Part shown: positions 25,765 to 35,133 of the stretch, in pieces | Layout: each line of letters opens with the position of its first letter | Numbering within the stretch: position 1 is the first letter of the stretch | From: Pseudomonadota bacterium | GTDB lineage: Bacteria > Pseudomonadota > Gammaproteobacteria > Burkholderiales > Burkholderiaceae_C | Assembly: GCA_963205115.1 (NCBI GenBank) | Contig: CAUJHV010000012.1 | Coordinates: 62,001-126,000, forward strand | DNA length: 64,000 nucleotides | Reading direction: 5' to 3' | The notes under the pieces: generated by a model | What the model saw: the letters and a program-made list of their open reading frames with translations, nothing else | What the model was told of the DNA's origin: nothing | The model's database searches: none | Program-made: the position numbers and the translations under genes

Positions 25765-26689
25765 CCCCACAGGCCAAGCGGGATGCCATCGGGCGTCTGA
25801 TCAGCGAGCATCAGATGTCCGAGCGGCGGGCCTGCAGACTTGTGGGGCTGAGCCGAGGCAGTTACCGGCATCCGCCGGTGGCCAGCACCCAGACAGAGGC
25901 GCTGAAGACCAAGATCGTCGAGATCGCTCATGTGCTCAGGCGCTTCGGCTACCGGCGCGTGCACGATCTTCTGCGACCGGACTTCCCGGGCGTCAATCAC
26001 AAGCGGGTGTACCGGCTGTACCGGGACGCCAATCTAGCTGTTCGCAAGCGCAAGAAGGTTCGGCAACCGCCAGCCGAGCGCACGCCGCTGAACATCGCCA
26101 GCACGGTCAATGAGGTGTGGAGCATGGACTTCGTCAGTGACAGCCTGGCCAACGGCCGGCGCCTGAAGTGCCTGACCGTGGCCGACGACTTCAGCCGCGA
26201 GGCCGTGGAGATCGCTGTGGACTACGGCATCGGCGGCCAATACGTGACGCGGCTGCTGGACCGGGCCGCCTTGTTCAGAGGCTACCCGGCGGCGGTAAGG
26301 ACGGACAACGGCCCGGAGTTCACCTGCAGGGCCTTCATCGCCTGGACGATCGAGCATCATGTGCGGCACCTGCTGATCGAGCCCGGCAAGCCGATGCAGA
26401 ACGGCTACATCGAGAGCTTCAACGGGCGGTTCCGGGACGAGTGCCTGAACGAGCACTGGTTCCAGACGCTGCCGCAAGCCCGCGAAGAGATAGCCCGCTG
26501 GCGGCGTGACTACAACGAGGTGCGACCGCACGGCAGCATCGGACGGATACCTCCAGCCCGGTTCGCCGAACTGCATCGCCGGCATGCCGGCGATGCAGCC
26601 CTGGACATCAACACGCGAAGCCAAGAGATCCAGTAACGTTCAACTAGGACTCCTGCCGAAACATTGGTATGGCGGATGGGGGCAGGTCA
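25765..26689 (+). mobile_element. IS3-family insertion sequence remnant, left end and orfA missing
   Basis: The element starts abruptly inside orfB directly after the DMT transporter stop. No left inverted repeat or orfA is present. The right end GGGGGCAGGTCA (26678-26689) reads TGACCTGCCCCC on the other strand, which looks like an IS3-family terminal repeat. It marks the left border of the defence island. Confidence 0.7.
25767..26636 (+). pseudogene. IS3-family transposase orfB, start region lost
   Basis: About 289 codons without its own start. The reading frame opens as AKRDAIGRLISEHQMSERRAC, the N-terminal part of OrfB, then HTH_21 (RRVHDLLRPDFPGVNHKRVYR) and the rve integrase core. The DDE residues appear intact: Asp in VWSMDFVSD, Asp in VRTDNGPEFT, Glu in GYIESFNGRFRDECL. 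OrfA, which is needed for the frameshifted OrfAB transposase, is missing, so the element is very likely immobile. Confidence 0.88.
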
Positions 26690-26699
26690 CAGGTGTTCA

Positions 26700-26738
26700 A
26701 ACAACAACGGCCCCTCACTGGGCAATGAGGGGCCGTTG
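26700..26738 (-). terminator. Terminator of the defence operon
   Basis: CAACGGCCCCTCA (26705-26717) and TGAGGGGCCGTTG (26726-26738) form a 13-bp perfect stem with an 8-base loop. On the minus strand it is followed by TTGTTTG. It lies ~180 bases beyond the last defence gene. The bases from here to 26918 hold no recognisable gene. Confidence 0.75.
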
Positions 26739-26918
26739 GACCGGTGCATGCCGGCTATGACCTGGGGTGGCTGATGGGAGACCAGTGGCCACCTGGGATC
26801 CCCTGTGTTTACGCGGCTTTCCGGCCGGTGCCACACGGGTCTGTGGAACAGATTGCGCAACAGGTGGGCGAGTCGCAAAGTTCTTCAAAGTGAATGAGCC
26901 ATCTGCCCGTGGCCGGCG

Positions 26919-27893
26919 TTAGGGAGTCATCAGCGCCCGGTGAACCAGGGGTTTCAGCAGGTCGGCTGACAACGACGAGTCGTCAAGATTCACCCGGAAA
27001 CGAACCGCCGAGATGGGGCTCCCATCGGGTATCACCACCACTGGCACTCGGTCGGCCGCGATGACACGCAGGTTCGACTCGGCAAACCCTTCGTCAAATC
27101 GGATTTCCGATGCCTCCGCGACGGCGCTGCCAATGGCGCCGAACACGTTCTTAACCAGCTTCATCCGCAATTCAGCGCTCAGACCTTCCTGAAGCGTGGC
27201 CAGGAGGTCGGTGACAGACTTTCCACCCTGCGCGCGACGAAGCCGCAGCGACGCAACGCTGACGGGCGCCTCGCTCCGTCGGAGTTGCTCATACGAGAAG
27301 TCGTGATTGCGCTCCTCTCGCTCGGTAGCCTTGACCTCGACAAAGTGCGAAGCGAATGAGAAGTCAAACCGTTCGGTGGGGTCTCGGTGCCACGCCGTGA
27401 CCGCGCTCTGCGGGTCCGACGCGACCGACATTAGCCAGAGTTCGGCCCAAACGCCGGCGACGGCACGCGAAGATGGAAGCGACAGCGCGCTCAGCACCTC
27501 GATGAACTCGCGGACTGCGCTCTCAATGTCTGAGGCCGAGGGCGCCTCAGGCAGCGCAGACATGAGGGCGTCTGCCGCCAAGCAGAAGGCTTCGGCAAGC
27601 TCGAGGTCGTCGCCGCGAAGCGAGACCACCACGAAGTCGTCTTCGACAATTCCCGTGGGCGCACGCACGCGGAAGCGAATCCCGAACTCCACGGTCAGGT
27701 GCTGGAGGTTGATTGGCGGGCGCTTGAAGGCGGCCGGTGAGGCACAGGAAAGAAGAAGGACTGGTTGCTGTCGCGACCCCAGGGAGATGTAGTCGCGCGC
27801 GCGGCCCGGCGCTGCAGATGCTGGCAGAGTACCGTCAACCTGCCGCGCTGCTGACGCCGCCTCGCGGTAGGCGTCATAAAGCTTGCTGCGCAT
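26919..27893 (-). CDS. PD-(D/E)XK family protein (DUF4420-like), putative endonuclease of the defence operon
   Basis: A soluble protein of 324 residues. The ATG at 27893 (MRSKLYDAYREA) sits one base after the Z1 helicase stop; upstream in-frame codons belong to the Z1 gene. In the C-terminal half the nuclease-like core reads GVWAELWLM, then RFDFSFASHFVEVKAT, supplying the Glu, Asp and E-x-K residues of a PD-(D/E)XK active site. The N-terminal part (SLGSRQQPVLLLSCAS) resembles the DUF4420 family. DUF4420 proteins occur with Z1 helicases and MutL/MORC-like ATPases in restriction-type systems, where they are the likely DNA-cutting component. Base composition is less GC-rich than the flanking core genes. 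Confidence 0.78.
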   Translation of the reverse strand: MRSKLYDAYREAASAARQVDGTLPASAAPGRARDYISLGSRQQPVLLLSCASPAAFKRPPINLQHLTVEFGIRFRVRAPTGIVEDDFVVVSLRGDDLELAEAFCLAADALMSALPEAPSASDIESAVREFIEVLSALSLPSSRAVAGVWAELWLMSVASDPQSAVTAWHRDPTERFDFSFASHFVEVKATEREERNHDFSYEQLRRSEAPVSVASLRLRRAQGGKSVTDLLATLQEGLSAELRMKLVKNVFGAIGSAVAEASEIRFDEGFAESNLRVIAADRVPVVVIPDGSPISAVRFRVNLDDSSLSADLLKPLVHRALMTP

Positions 27894-27894
27894 C

Positions 27895-30156
27895 TCAGAG
27901 CTCTTCGATGACGCAGTCCTTTGCGACCGGCTCGGGCAGGTGGACAGCGAACCAGGGCACGCAGTCCGCGATGCTCGCATCAATCCTGGCATCGGGCTTG
28001 AACACCAGGTAGCGCAGGTGCAGCGTCACGCGGCCCGGGGTGAAGAGGGCGCGGTCACCAACGTAGTTGAGTTGGTCGATGGATGCTGCACCCTTCGGGC
28101 TCTCGCCGACGAAGAGGTTGTTTATTTTTCCGTCAGCAGTTAGCCCCCGGCCGGTGAGGCCTGCCGTGCTGAGGTTGCCAACCAAGACGACGTCCACGAG
28201 CGCGGGCTCCATGGATTCGTCGCGATGCTTGACGAGCGAAATCGCAGTGGCCGAGATGTCCGTTGAGTCGTCAAGGCTGCGAATGCGCGCGTCGAGCAAG
28301 AAGTCGAGCACCTCGTTGATGGGCACGCCTTCAATCAAGATGTTGCGCGGCGAGTCGCGGCGCACATCCTTGAACTCCGGCCGCTGTGCCGCATCAACGG
28401 CGCGATGCGTCTGCTTCCAGACCGCAGCCTTGCGCTCGAACAACTGGCGGTTGTGCAGGACCGCCTCGGCGTCGAAGTACAGCGAGCCAGGCACGACCCA
28501 TCCTTCGTCCATCTCCACCTGGACGACGCTTCGTCCAATGACTGCCTTTCGGGTTGGGCTCAGCGCACGATTCAGGATGAAGTCGCGCTTCCATTCCTGA
28601 AGCGGCTTACCTCGGTGCGCGTCGAGAGCTTTTCGCACAAACTCTTCGGACTCCACGTAGCCCTCGAAAGCGTCGATCACGTCGTTGAGCAGGAAGACTC
28701 GACACAGCCCCTCATAGGACTTCTTGTATCCGAGGAACCGAGCACGCTGTTGCAATGTATCCGCGTTGGTCGACGCTGTGCGCGGCATGTAGCTGATAGT
28801 CAGGCCCTCGACGGTGAAGCCGCGGTCAAGCTTCTGTCCGCCGACGAGAATCCAGTATGGCCAGTCGTTCCACTTCACTGCCTTCTGGCCGTCGGCGTTG
28901 GAGTTCACCTTCACGACCTTGACCTCGCTGAAGACTTCAGGCAACGCGTTCACGAGCGTGTCGAACGCCTCGAGCGTTGGGAACGTCCTCAGCAACTCGT
29001 CGTAGCTCTCACGAAGGCCACGCTCGAGTTCCGTTCGCACAGCGCTGCCCTTGGGCTGCTCCAGGAACTCTCGCCAGTGCTCAAGCAGGCCGTCGAGCCA
29101 TTCCTTGTAGTCCGTGTGAGGCGCCGTGCGCTGCGACGGGTGGACCATCATCGAACGGTTGCCTTTGCCGCGCGTAACGCTGTGATGGGCGGCCCCAAGG
29201 ATGAAGAGTTGCAGCGCCTGCTGCAGAGTCTGAGGCGCCTCTGTCAGCGGGTTCTGCACCGTCGGTACCTGCTGAGTCGGAATCTCGAAGCAAAGCGGCT
29301 TGTCCTCACTGAAGAAGTCCTTGCCACCGACATAGCCGTCCCCAGGCGAGACCAACTCGGCGAACGATGGGCTCAGGATGTCGGCAACGGCAATCAGGAG
29401 ATTCGCCTGGGGGGTTGCCGTGTACTGCAAGTAGGTGTGGTGAGGAATGGCCGCCTTGAGTTCGAGGATGCGCCGATACGTCGAGCTCAATTCGTTGGCA
29501 CCGGTTCGTAGGTTCCTTCCGGCCTTGGCGTTGAGGCCAGCTTGGTCGCTCTCGTCGTCAATGATGAGGACGGGCACGCCGTTGAGGTCTACGCGCTCAA
29601 GAACGTCGCGCAGATTCTTAAGGCGTTGGTGGTGCTTCAGGACAGTAATCAGGGCGGAGCGTTTGGCCGTGCCCGGCGCGCCTCCGCGGCTGCCGCTCCA
29701 CGCGCGCAGCACCTTCTCGATGTCAGCCGCGTGGCCACCCTTGACCTCGGGGTTCTCGAACTTGCGCCAGTCGTGCTGGATTTCGCTCATCCCGAGGTCA
29801 ATCGTTAGCCGGTCCTCGGACTGGCCCTTCAGTGCCACGGCCGTGCCGGCCAGCAAGATGACTACGCCGTACCCGTTGTCCCTCGCAAGCGCTGTGACGG
29901 TGGTGAACGATAAGGTCTTGCCGGATTGCACGTAGCCGACGACCAGGCCCGCATCCTGGCCAGCCGAATCAGTGGGCGGCACGCAGCGCCCAAGAATAGT
30001 CGCCGCCTCGGTCACGACGCGGGCCATAGCATCTTCGTCCGGCGCCCCGCGTTGCTTCAACTTGCGCTCGACGAACTCTTTGGTGAAAGGCCCCACAGCG
30101 GGTGTCCAGCGGGTGTCCAGCGTGCCACCGCCAAGGCGCTCAACGACGATGTTCAT
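27895..30156 (-). CDS. Z1-domain ATPase/helicase
   Basis: A 753-residue protein. Walker A VVGYVQSGKTLSF and Walker B VLIIDDESDQAGLN define the Z1 domain, a superfamily-2-like helicase core found in restriction and defence operons. HTYLQYTATPQANLLIA matches motif III and DWPYWILVGGQKLDRGFTVEG matches the C-terminal helicase motif, where a Gly and the Arg finger are conserved. It likely translocates on DNA to couple recognition by the ATPase or methylase to cleavage. ATG 30156 is 3 bases after the GHKL gene stop. The 3' end abuts the DUF4420 gene. Confidence 0.88.
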   Translation of the reverse strand: MNIVVERLGGGTLDTRWTPAVGPFTKEFVERKLKQRGAPDEDAMARVVTEAATILGRCVPPTDSAGQDAGLVVGYVQSGKTLSFTTVTALARDNGYGVVILLAGTAVALKGQSEDRLTIDLGMSEIQHDWRKFENPEVKGGHAADIEKVLRAWSGSRGGAPGTAKRSALITVLKHHQRLKNLRDVLERVDLNGVPVLIIDDESDQAGLNAKAGRNLRTGANELSSTYRRILELKAAIPHHTYLQYTATPQANLLIAVADILSPSFAELVSPGDGYVGGKDFFSEDKPLCFEIPTQQVPTVQNPLTEAPQTLQQALQLFILGAAHHSVTRGKGNRSMMVHPSQRTAPHTDYKEWLDGLLEHWREFLEQPKGSAVRTELERGLRESYDELLRTFPTLEAFDTLVNALPEVFSEVKVVKVNSNADGQKAVKWNDWPYWILVGGQKLDRGFTVEGLTISYMPRTASTNADTLQQRARFLGYKKSYEGLCRVFLLNDVIDAFEGYVESEEFVRKALDAHRGKPLQEWKRDFILNRALSPTRKAVIGRSVVQVEMDEGWVVPGSLYFDAEAVLHNRQLFERKAAVWKQTHRAVDAAQRPEFKDVRRDSPRNILIEGVPINEVLDFLLDARIRSLDDSTDISATAISLVKHRDESMEPALVDVVLVGNLSTAGLTGRGLTADGKINNLFVGESPKGAASIDQLNYVGDRALFTPGRVTLHLRYLVFKPDARIDASIADCVPWFAVHLPEPVAKDCVIEEL

Positions 30157-30158
30157 GG

Positions 30159-31712
30159 CTATGGAGCCGCGAATGTCTCGCGGAGAAGCTTGTTGAGATG
30201 GTGAAGGAAGAATTGGGGCTTCCCGCCGGCTTCTGAACTGAGGGCTGCAGCCAGCGCCGCTGCGCTCGCGAAACGCACGAACACTTCCATGTTCTCGTAG
30301 CTTGCGCCAGCGAACCGCTCGACAAACGGATGCACCAGCGAGACGTCGACTTGCACGCTGCGTCGGCGCATGCCGTCATTGGACGGCTTCGTGGCATCGC
30401 CGACTCGGAGCCAGTCGCTCACGGTCGGGTCGGTGCTTGCCTTGATGGTCAAGACCCAGACGGTCGTCGACACACGAACCTCAACCGTGCGCTCGAAGCC
30501 CGATACGGAGGGCGCCGGAATTTCCGCTGGTACGTCAGGCGGATTTGCCGGATGCTGAGTCTCTTCCTCGAGCACCGGTGCGAGTTCGCGCTCAACGACA
30601 TCGGCGACACTGTTGGCAACGGTCTCGGCGACATTGTCAAGGTCACGAGTGCGCTTGTGCTGCTTTGCCCGGTAGCCTTCGGCTTGGTCCAGCAAGTTCA
30701 TCGGCGCCGTTTTCAACTCACTCTCGAGCAGGTCAAGGAAGAGCTCTTCGTGCTCTTCCCATCGGAACCCGTCCTTGGTGTGGCTCACGTCGAACCCCGA
30801 GAGATGAAGCTCACCAAATAGACGCTGGAAGGTGTAGCTGTTGCTCTTGCCGAAAATCTGCTCTGGCCGATATGACTCGTCGGCGCTCCCTTGGATGAGC
30901 CGGCCGCGCCGCAAGAGCGCAAACCCTGCATGCGTCGTGGAGCCGACCTCGCGCAACGCGGCAAAACCAGTTACCTTGTGCGGACCGCCCAGGTCCATCT
31001 CGATGGCCTTGCGCCAGACAATCTGCTCGGCTGCCGGCTCCCGATACGGTGCTGCTTTGAGGATGCGCGCCTCCTCGAAGGTCAGTTCATCCCGACCGAA
31101 CATGAGCGTCAGCGTTCTGTCGCGCAGGAAGGTCCGATAGATGCTGGCGAGGTGCTCCTTCATCTTCCCAATCGTGCGCTTCTTCGGCACGTGGCAGAGG
31201 TCGGTGAGCTCGAGGACGGTGTAGTGCCTCTGCGGCTGCGAAGGAACCTCAGTAATCGTCAACTCCTCGATGCGGTCCTCGACGATTTCGTCGATGTCGA
31301 ATCGGACGACCCGCTCAACACTCTCGCCAAGTGCCTTCGTGCGGACGCTCCACTTCTTGGCGAACCAGCACGCCGCGCTCTTCATGCCCATACCGAACTC
31401 GGACAAACCATCGCGGTCAGGTGGTATCTGGGCCGGCCGGAAGGCGCGGGCAAAGTCACGCAGCGCGATGCCGGCGGCGTCGTCGGTGATGACGATTCGG
31501 CCCGCGCCCTCGGGGTCGATGGAGACAGTCACCCGGAGAGGCGAATCGACACCATCGGCCCCGCGCAGCTGCTTTCGGTTGGCGGTGTAGCTCTGGATGG
31601 CGTTGTCAACGAACTCCGCGAGAGCAAACCACGGTCGGTAGTTCAGGTGCCGCAGCACCGAGAGGATGTTGACTTCCGGCCGGATGTTGACCTTGGTTAT
31701 GGCGCCGGTCAT
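30159..31712 (-). CDS. GHKL-type (MORC/MutL-like) ATPase
   Basis: About 517 residues. The GHKL ATPase signatures are clear: N box [15 protein letters not shown]1 box [12 protein letters not shown], and G2/lid [18 protein letters not shown]. After the ATPase lobe a GyrB/S5-like transducer region follows ([12 protein letters not shown]) and a mixed C-terminal region. This architecture fits the MutL/MORC-like ATPases described in bacterial restriction-modification clusters with Z1 helicases. Such proteins probably dimerise on ATP and act as a clamp or sensor. The ATG at 31712 overlaps the methyltransferase stop by ATGA. Confidence 0.85.
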   Translation of the reverse strand: MTGAITKVNIRPEVNILSVLRHLNYRPWFALAEFVDNAIQSYTANRKQLRGADGVDSPLRVTVSIDPEGAGRIVITDDAAGIALRDFARAFRPAQIPPDRDGLSEFGMGMKSAACWFAKKWSVRTKALGESVERVVRFDIDEIVEDRIEELTITEVPSQPQRHYTVLELTDLCHVPKKRTIGKMKEHLASIYRTFLRDRTLTLMFGRDELTFEEARILKAAPYREPAAEQIVWRKAIEMDLGGPHKVTGFAALREVGSTTHAGFALLRRGRLIQGSADESYRPEQIFGKSNSYTFQRLFGELHLSGFDVSHTKDGFRWEEHEELFLDLLESELKTAPMNLLDQAEGYRAKQHKRTRDLDNVAETVANSVADVVERELAPVLEEETQHPANPPDVPAEIPAPSVSGFERTVEVRVSTTVWVLTIKASTDPTVSDWLRVGDATKPSNDGMRRRSVQVDVSLVHPFVERFAGASYENMEVFVRFASAAALAAALSSEAGGKPQFFLHHLNKLLRETFAAP

Positions 31713-33085
31713 GCGTGCGCAACCTGCCGGTGAATGGGTTGCACCCACGGTGGGAGGAATTCGTTGAAGTCAGCGATGAGATTCGATGCAATGCCGCCGA
31801 CGACGCTGGCATTGACCGCGTTGCCGAGTGCTGCGAATGCGCGCGTGCGGCTCTCGGGCAGCGCGAGGTCTCCGAGGCTTTGCAGCCCGGCACACTCCCT
31901 CGGGGTCATGTACCGCTTCTCCCAGCCGATGATGGGAACCTGTGTGTCCGTCATCGCGATGAGGCTGGGCGCAGTGGTCGGCCGCTTGATGCGAACGCCC
32001 GATGCGCGAAACTGAATCACATAGCGCCAGATGTCGCGCTCACCGCCCTTAATGTTCCACTCGAACTTCTGCAGACTGGCGGGGAATGTCAGGACCTTGG
32101 ACACCCACGGGTCAATCCACTTCCGATTGCTCGCGTAGAACTCGCGGTTCTGCCGGATGAAGTCCTGCTTCCACTTCGGGAACTCGAACTGCTCGGTCCG
32201 CGCATGGCTCGGGAGAGCTGCCCAGCGGTCGTCTGGCGTGAGGTCCCTCAGGGGGGCGCCATGGGAGCCGCGGAACTTTGAGAGGCCGCGCGTTCCTTTC
32301 TCGCTGAGCACCGCGTACGGCGTGCCATCGGCATACGGGTAGTCCGCGCCGAACTCCATTGACCAGATGGGAAAGTACGGCAACTCGACGGACGAGGGGC
32401 TGCGCCTCAGAAAATCGTCCCAGACCTCAAGGCACTTCTCGACCTGCGGCGAGAGCGGCTTCGCGTCGGCCGGTTGGTGCTCGAGCACCGACTTAATGCT
32501 GGTTGGTTTGTTGGTCGGCTCGGGCCAGACAAAGCCATTGCGGCCTGCGCGCGAGCCGACGATGTAGACACGCTCGCGTATTTGCGGTATCCCAAACTGA
32601 TGTGGCGAGAAGCGCCTTGCGTCGACCTCGTAGCCAAGCCCGATGAGGATGGTCTTGATGCGCTCGAACGTCTTGCCGCCGTCGTGCTGCAGCAGATTGG
32701 GGACGTTCTCGAGAATGAAGTAGCGCGGCGTCTTCGCCTTGATGATGGCCGCGACGTTGAAGAAGAGGTCGCCTTGCCGGGTGCACTCGAAGCCGAGTTG
32801 TTCGCCAGCCTTCGAGAAAGGCTGGCACGGGAATCCCGCGCAGAGCACGTCGTGATCTGGCACTAATGCCGGCTTCACGTCACGGATATCTCCCTGCGGT
32901 TTGATGCCGAAGTTTTCGAAATACAGGTCTTGGAGGTGAGCTTGCCACTCGGCTGCAAACACGCATGTGCCGCCGAGCTTGTCCAAGGCCACATGAAACC
33001 CGCCCAGCCCCGCGAAGAGGTCGATAAATCTAAATCGTTGCACGTTGCCCCCATGCGAAACCGGCATAGGTTGTCCGGCCGCCAT
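31709..33085 (-). CDS. DNA (cytosine-5-)-methyltransferase
   Basis: A Dcm/HhaI-type m5C methyltransferase of 458 residues. Motif I is [16 protein letters not shown], motif IV is [13 protein letters not shown] with the catalytic Cys, motif VI is [10 protein letters not shown], motif VIII is [10 protein letters not shown], motif IX lies near TPRECAGLQ and motif X is [11 protein letters not shown]. The target-recognition region (~230-370) is long, so the site cannot be guessed. ATG 33085 has AAGAAAG upstream; ATG 33067 is an alternative. It is first in the operon and would protect host DNA from the linked nuclease. Confidence 0.93.
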   Translation of the reverse strand: MAAGQPMPVSHGGNVQRFRFIDLFAGLGGFHVALDKLGGTCVFAAEWQAHLQDLYFENFGIKPQGDIRDVKPALVPDHDVLCAGFPCQPFSKAGEQLGFECTRQGDLFFNVAAIIKAKTPRYFILENVPNLLQHDGGKTFERIKTILIGLGYEVDARRFSPHQFGIPQIRERVYIVGSRAGRNGFVWPEPTNKPTSIKSVLEHQPADAKPLSPQVEKCLEVWDDFLRRSPSSVELPYFPIWSMEFGADYPYADGTPYAVLSEKGTRGLSKFRGSHGAPLRDLTPDDRWAALPSHARTEQFEFPKWKQDFIRQNREFYASNRKWIDPWVSKVLTFPASLQKFEWNIKGGERDIWRYVIQFRASGVRIKRPTTAPSLIAMTDTQVPIIGWEKRYMTPRECAGLQSLGDLALPESRTRAFAALGNAVNASVVGGIASNLIADFNEFLPPWVQPIHRQVAHA

Positions 33086-33149
33086 AAGTCTTTCTTCTTT
33101 GCATCACGGCTGTGTCCGTCAATTTGTAGCACAACACCCGGCAAAGATC

Positions 33150-33165
33150 CTGTATGAATGTACAG
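33150..33165. promoter_or_regulatory. LexA (SOS) box of the defence operon
   Basis: CTGTATGAATGTACAG matches CTGT-N8-ACAG, the LexA operator of beta- and gamma-proteobacteria, with all eight conserved bases and an AT-rich centre. It lies 65 bases upstream of the methyltransferase ATG and overlaps the putative -10 element. LexA binding itself is inferred. Confidence 0.7.
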
Positions 33166-33188
33166 CAACTATTGCGCGCTGTCGTCAA
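33159..33188 (-). promoter_or_regulatory. Putative promoter of the defence operon
   Basis: On the minus strand, TTGACG (33188-33183), 18 bases, TGTACA (33164-33159). The -35 is good and the -10 weak. The -10 lies inside the LexA-type box. Confidence 0.4.
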
Positions 33189-33518
33189 GTACCCGACGGC
33201 CGCTGCCTGCGGCTGGACGATGTAGGAGTCGGTTCACGGCGGTCTGCCGCGACCCTCTGGCGACAGGAGGGTCACGGTGCCTACACGGCGCATCCATCAA
33301 CACACTTGGAGAAGCCGAGTGAAGCATTCCATTCTGCCCACGCAGGGCCATAGACCGACATGCACCCGTGCAATCTGCGATGGCGGGTGTCGAACGCCGG
33401 AAACCAGCGCCAATAGGGGCTTTGCGGGATCCACGGCTCTGATTGAAGCGATCCACATTCGTGGCCCTCTGGCCAGCGCGCCCAGTGTTTGCGCGGCGTC
33501 TGGCGCCGGGAGCCAGCG
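33189..33518. other. Non-coding stretch between defence operon and mobilisation remnant
   Basis: About 330 bases with no supported gene; short ORFs here lack ribosome-binding sites and family character. Being upstream of a MobC-like gene it could hold an oriT, but I saw no convincing nick-region match. Confidence 0.4.
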
Positions 33519-33863
33519 ATGAACGAGCGCAGCAGGTTCATCAAAATCCACGTGAGCGATGGCGAGTACAAGTCGTTGCGCCAGCGGGCCGATGCCGAGG
33601 GCGTGACGATGTCTCAGCACGTGCCCGCCACGGGCACGGCGGGACACGAGTCGCTGGACGTGGCCGCCGAACTGGCCGCGTTGCGCCAGCACGTGAGGCA
33701 AGCGCCAAGCGCACCGGCCAACGGCGCCGGTATCGAGCAGCGCGAGATGCTGCTGCTGATACACGAGCTTGCGGCAGCAAGTGACGCACAGATTCTGGCC
33801 CGCGTTCGCGCGCAGATGGCGGCGCAGGGCGGCAACGCCGACAAGCGCGGGTGTGCGGCGTGA
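33519..33863 (+). CDS. MobC/TraJ-like relaxosome accessory protein (putative)
   Basis: A small basic protein of 114 residues. It opens MNERSRFIKIHVSDGEYK, then LRQRADAEGVTMSQHV, the pattern of ribbon-helix-helix DNA-binding proteins of plasmid mobilisation (MobC/TraJ type). The C-terminal half is helical and Ala-rich. ATG 33519 is preferred over an upstream in-frame start because the RHH motif begins there. It is followed by a truncated membrane ORF with GTGA overlap. It probably remains from the conjugative or mobilisable element that brought in the defence genes. Family assignment is by pattern only. Confidence 0.5.
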   Translation: MNERSRFIKIHVSDGEYKSLRQRADAEGVTMSQHVPATGTAGHESLDVAAELAALRQHVRQAPSAPANGAGIEQREMLLLIHELAAASDAQILARVRAQMAAQGGNADKRGCAA

Positions 33864-34123
33864 GAACGCATGACGCACTCCTTCGCCACCTGCTCGGCGT
33901 AGTGGACCGCGCGCTGGTCTGGGCCGTGCTCGCCATCATGCTGTCGGCGCTCACCTGGACCGCCGCCTGGGAGAGCGGGGTAGGCGTCTGGGCGGCAGCC
34001 GATCTCGTTTTGCCGCCAGACGCCCAGGGGCCAGGCGACCGTGGTTCGCTCACACCTTCTCAGATCGCGCGTCGGCCGCGCGTGGCGAGGTTGACCAGCA
34101 GCCCCATCAGCACGCGTCGGTAG
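33860..34123 (+). pseudogene. Truncated membrane protein ORF at island border
   Basis: Starts with GTG overlapping the previous stop (VRTHDALLRHLLGV), followed by one hydrophobic helix (ALVWAVLAIMLSALTWTAAW). After about residue 50 the frame becomes Pro/Arg-rich and runs antisense into the end of the glycosyltransferase gene, so the original gene is cut at roughly 34050. It is likely the N-terminal piece of a transfer-region membrane protein. Confidence 0.45.
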
Positions 34124-35052
34124 TAGCGCGGCACGAAGGGCATCTGGAAGGCCGAGCGGATCCAGCCGAGCAGCGGCATCCGCGGCCGGTACATGTGCAG
34201 CCAGGACGCCAGGTAGTACTTCGTCGCGCCCATGCGCAGGTGCTTGCGCAGCTGCGGCCAGCCACGCGGATCCAGTCGGGCATGTGCCTGGATCACCGGA
34301 TCGGTGTCCAGCATGGACATGTATTCGCGCACGGCCTGCGCCAGCGTCGTGTGCGGGGCGCTGTGGCCCGTGCTGTCGGGCGCCACGCGCCAGTTGAAGC
34401 AGCCGCTGCGCGCCATGACGACCTCTCGCCCCAGTGCCAGGCGCACCCAGATCGCGTCGTCGGCATGCATGGCCAGCGGCAGGTCGGGGTAGCCGCCGGT
34501 GCTGCGCAGCAGCTGCGTGCGCGCCATCTGCGTGACCGCGCTGGATTCCAGTTCCAGTTCGGCCATCGCCCAGCGCGACAGGAATTCCTCGCCTGCCAGG
34601 ACGGTGGGGCGCGGCAGCTTGGAGCGCCAGTAGACCTGCTGCTCGTCGTCCATCTTCGCGTGTTGCGGAATGGCCAGCGCCGCGCGCGGATGGGTCTGCA
34701 GCAGGCCGACAAGATCGGACACGAAGTCGGCACTGATCGTGTCGTCGTCGCAGAGCAGCACGAAATACTCGCCCTTGGCCAGGTTCACCAGCGTATTGAA
34801 ATTCGCCGTCACGCTGACGGTGACCGGGTGCCGGTGCACGCGGTAGGGATGCGGCCAGTTCGCGCGGATGATGGCGTCCAGCGCCTCACCGTTCTGGCCG
34901 TTGTCCGATACGAGCAGCTCGATGTGCGCGTAGTCCTGAGCGGCCACTGCGCGCAGCGCAAAGGGCAGCGTTTCCAGCCGTTTGTAGACCGGGATGCCGA
35001 CCGTCACCACCGGTGGCGGGGTCTGCGGGAGGCGTGTGGGAGCCGTGGACAT
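34060..35052 (-). CDS. Family 2 glycosyltransferase
   Basis: A 330-residue GT-A enzyme without a signal peptide. It has VVTVGIPVYKRLETLPFAL at the N terminus, ELLVSDNGQNGE, and YFVLLCDDDTISADFV with the metal-binding D-x-D. Downstream is ADDAIWVRLALG. The C-terminal ~60 residues hold a basic amphipathic stretch (YYLASWLHMYRP, VPRYYRRVLMG), suggesting membrane attachment. It probably adds a sugar to a cell-surface polysaccharide; donor and acceptor are unknown. The 3' end lies at the border of the mobile island. Confidence 0.88.
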   Translation of the reverse strand: MSTAPTRLPQTPPPVVTVGIPVYKRLETLPFALRAVAAQDYAHIELLVSDNGQNGEALDAIIRANWPHPYRVHRHPVTVSVTANFNTLVNLAKGEYFVLLCDDDTISADFVSDLVGLLQTHPRAALAIPQHAKMDDEQQVYWRSKLPRPTVLAGEEFLSRWAMAELELESSAVTQMARTQLLRSTGGYPDLPLAMHADDAIWVRLALGREVVMARSGCFNWRVAPDSTGHSAPHTTLAQAVREYMSMLDTDPVIQAHARLDPRGWPQLRKHLRMGATKYYLASWLHMYRPRMPLLGWIRSAFQMPFVPRYYRRVLMGLLVNLATRGRRAI

Positions 35053-35133
35053 GACGGCCGGGATGGTAGGTGCGGGAATACCTGTTTCAGGCCCCGGCGC
35101 CGGCCTTACCCTCAGATCGAGGTAAGGAAGTCG

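Noticed and set aside
33860..34123. Complete 88-residue membrane protein
   Set aside because: The second half overlaps the glycosyltransferase antisense and lacks character; better read as a truncated gene.
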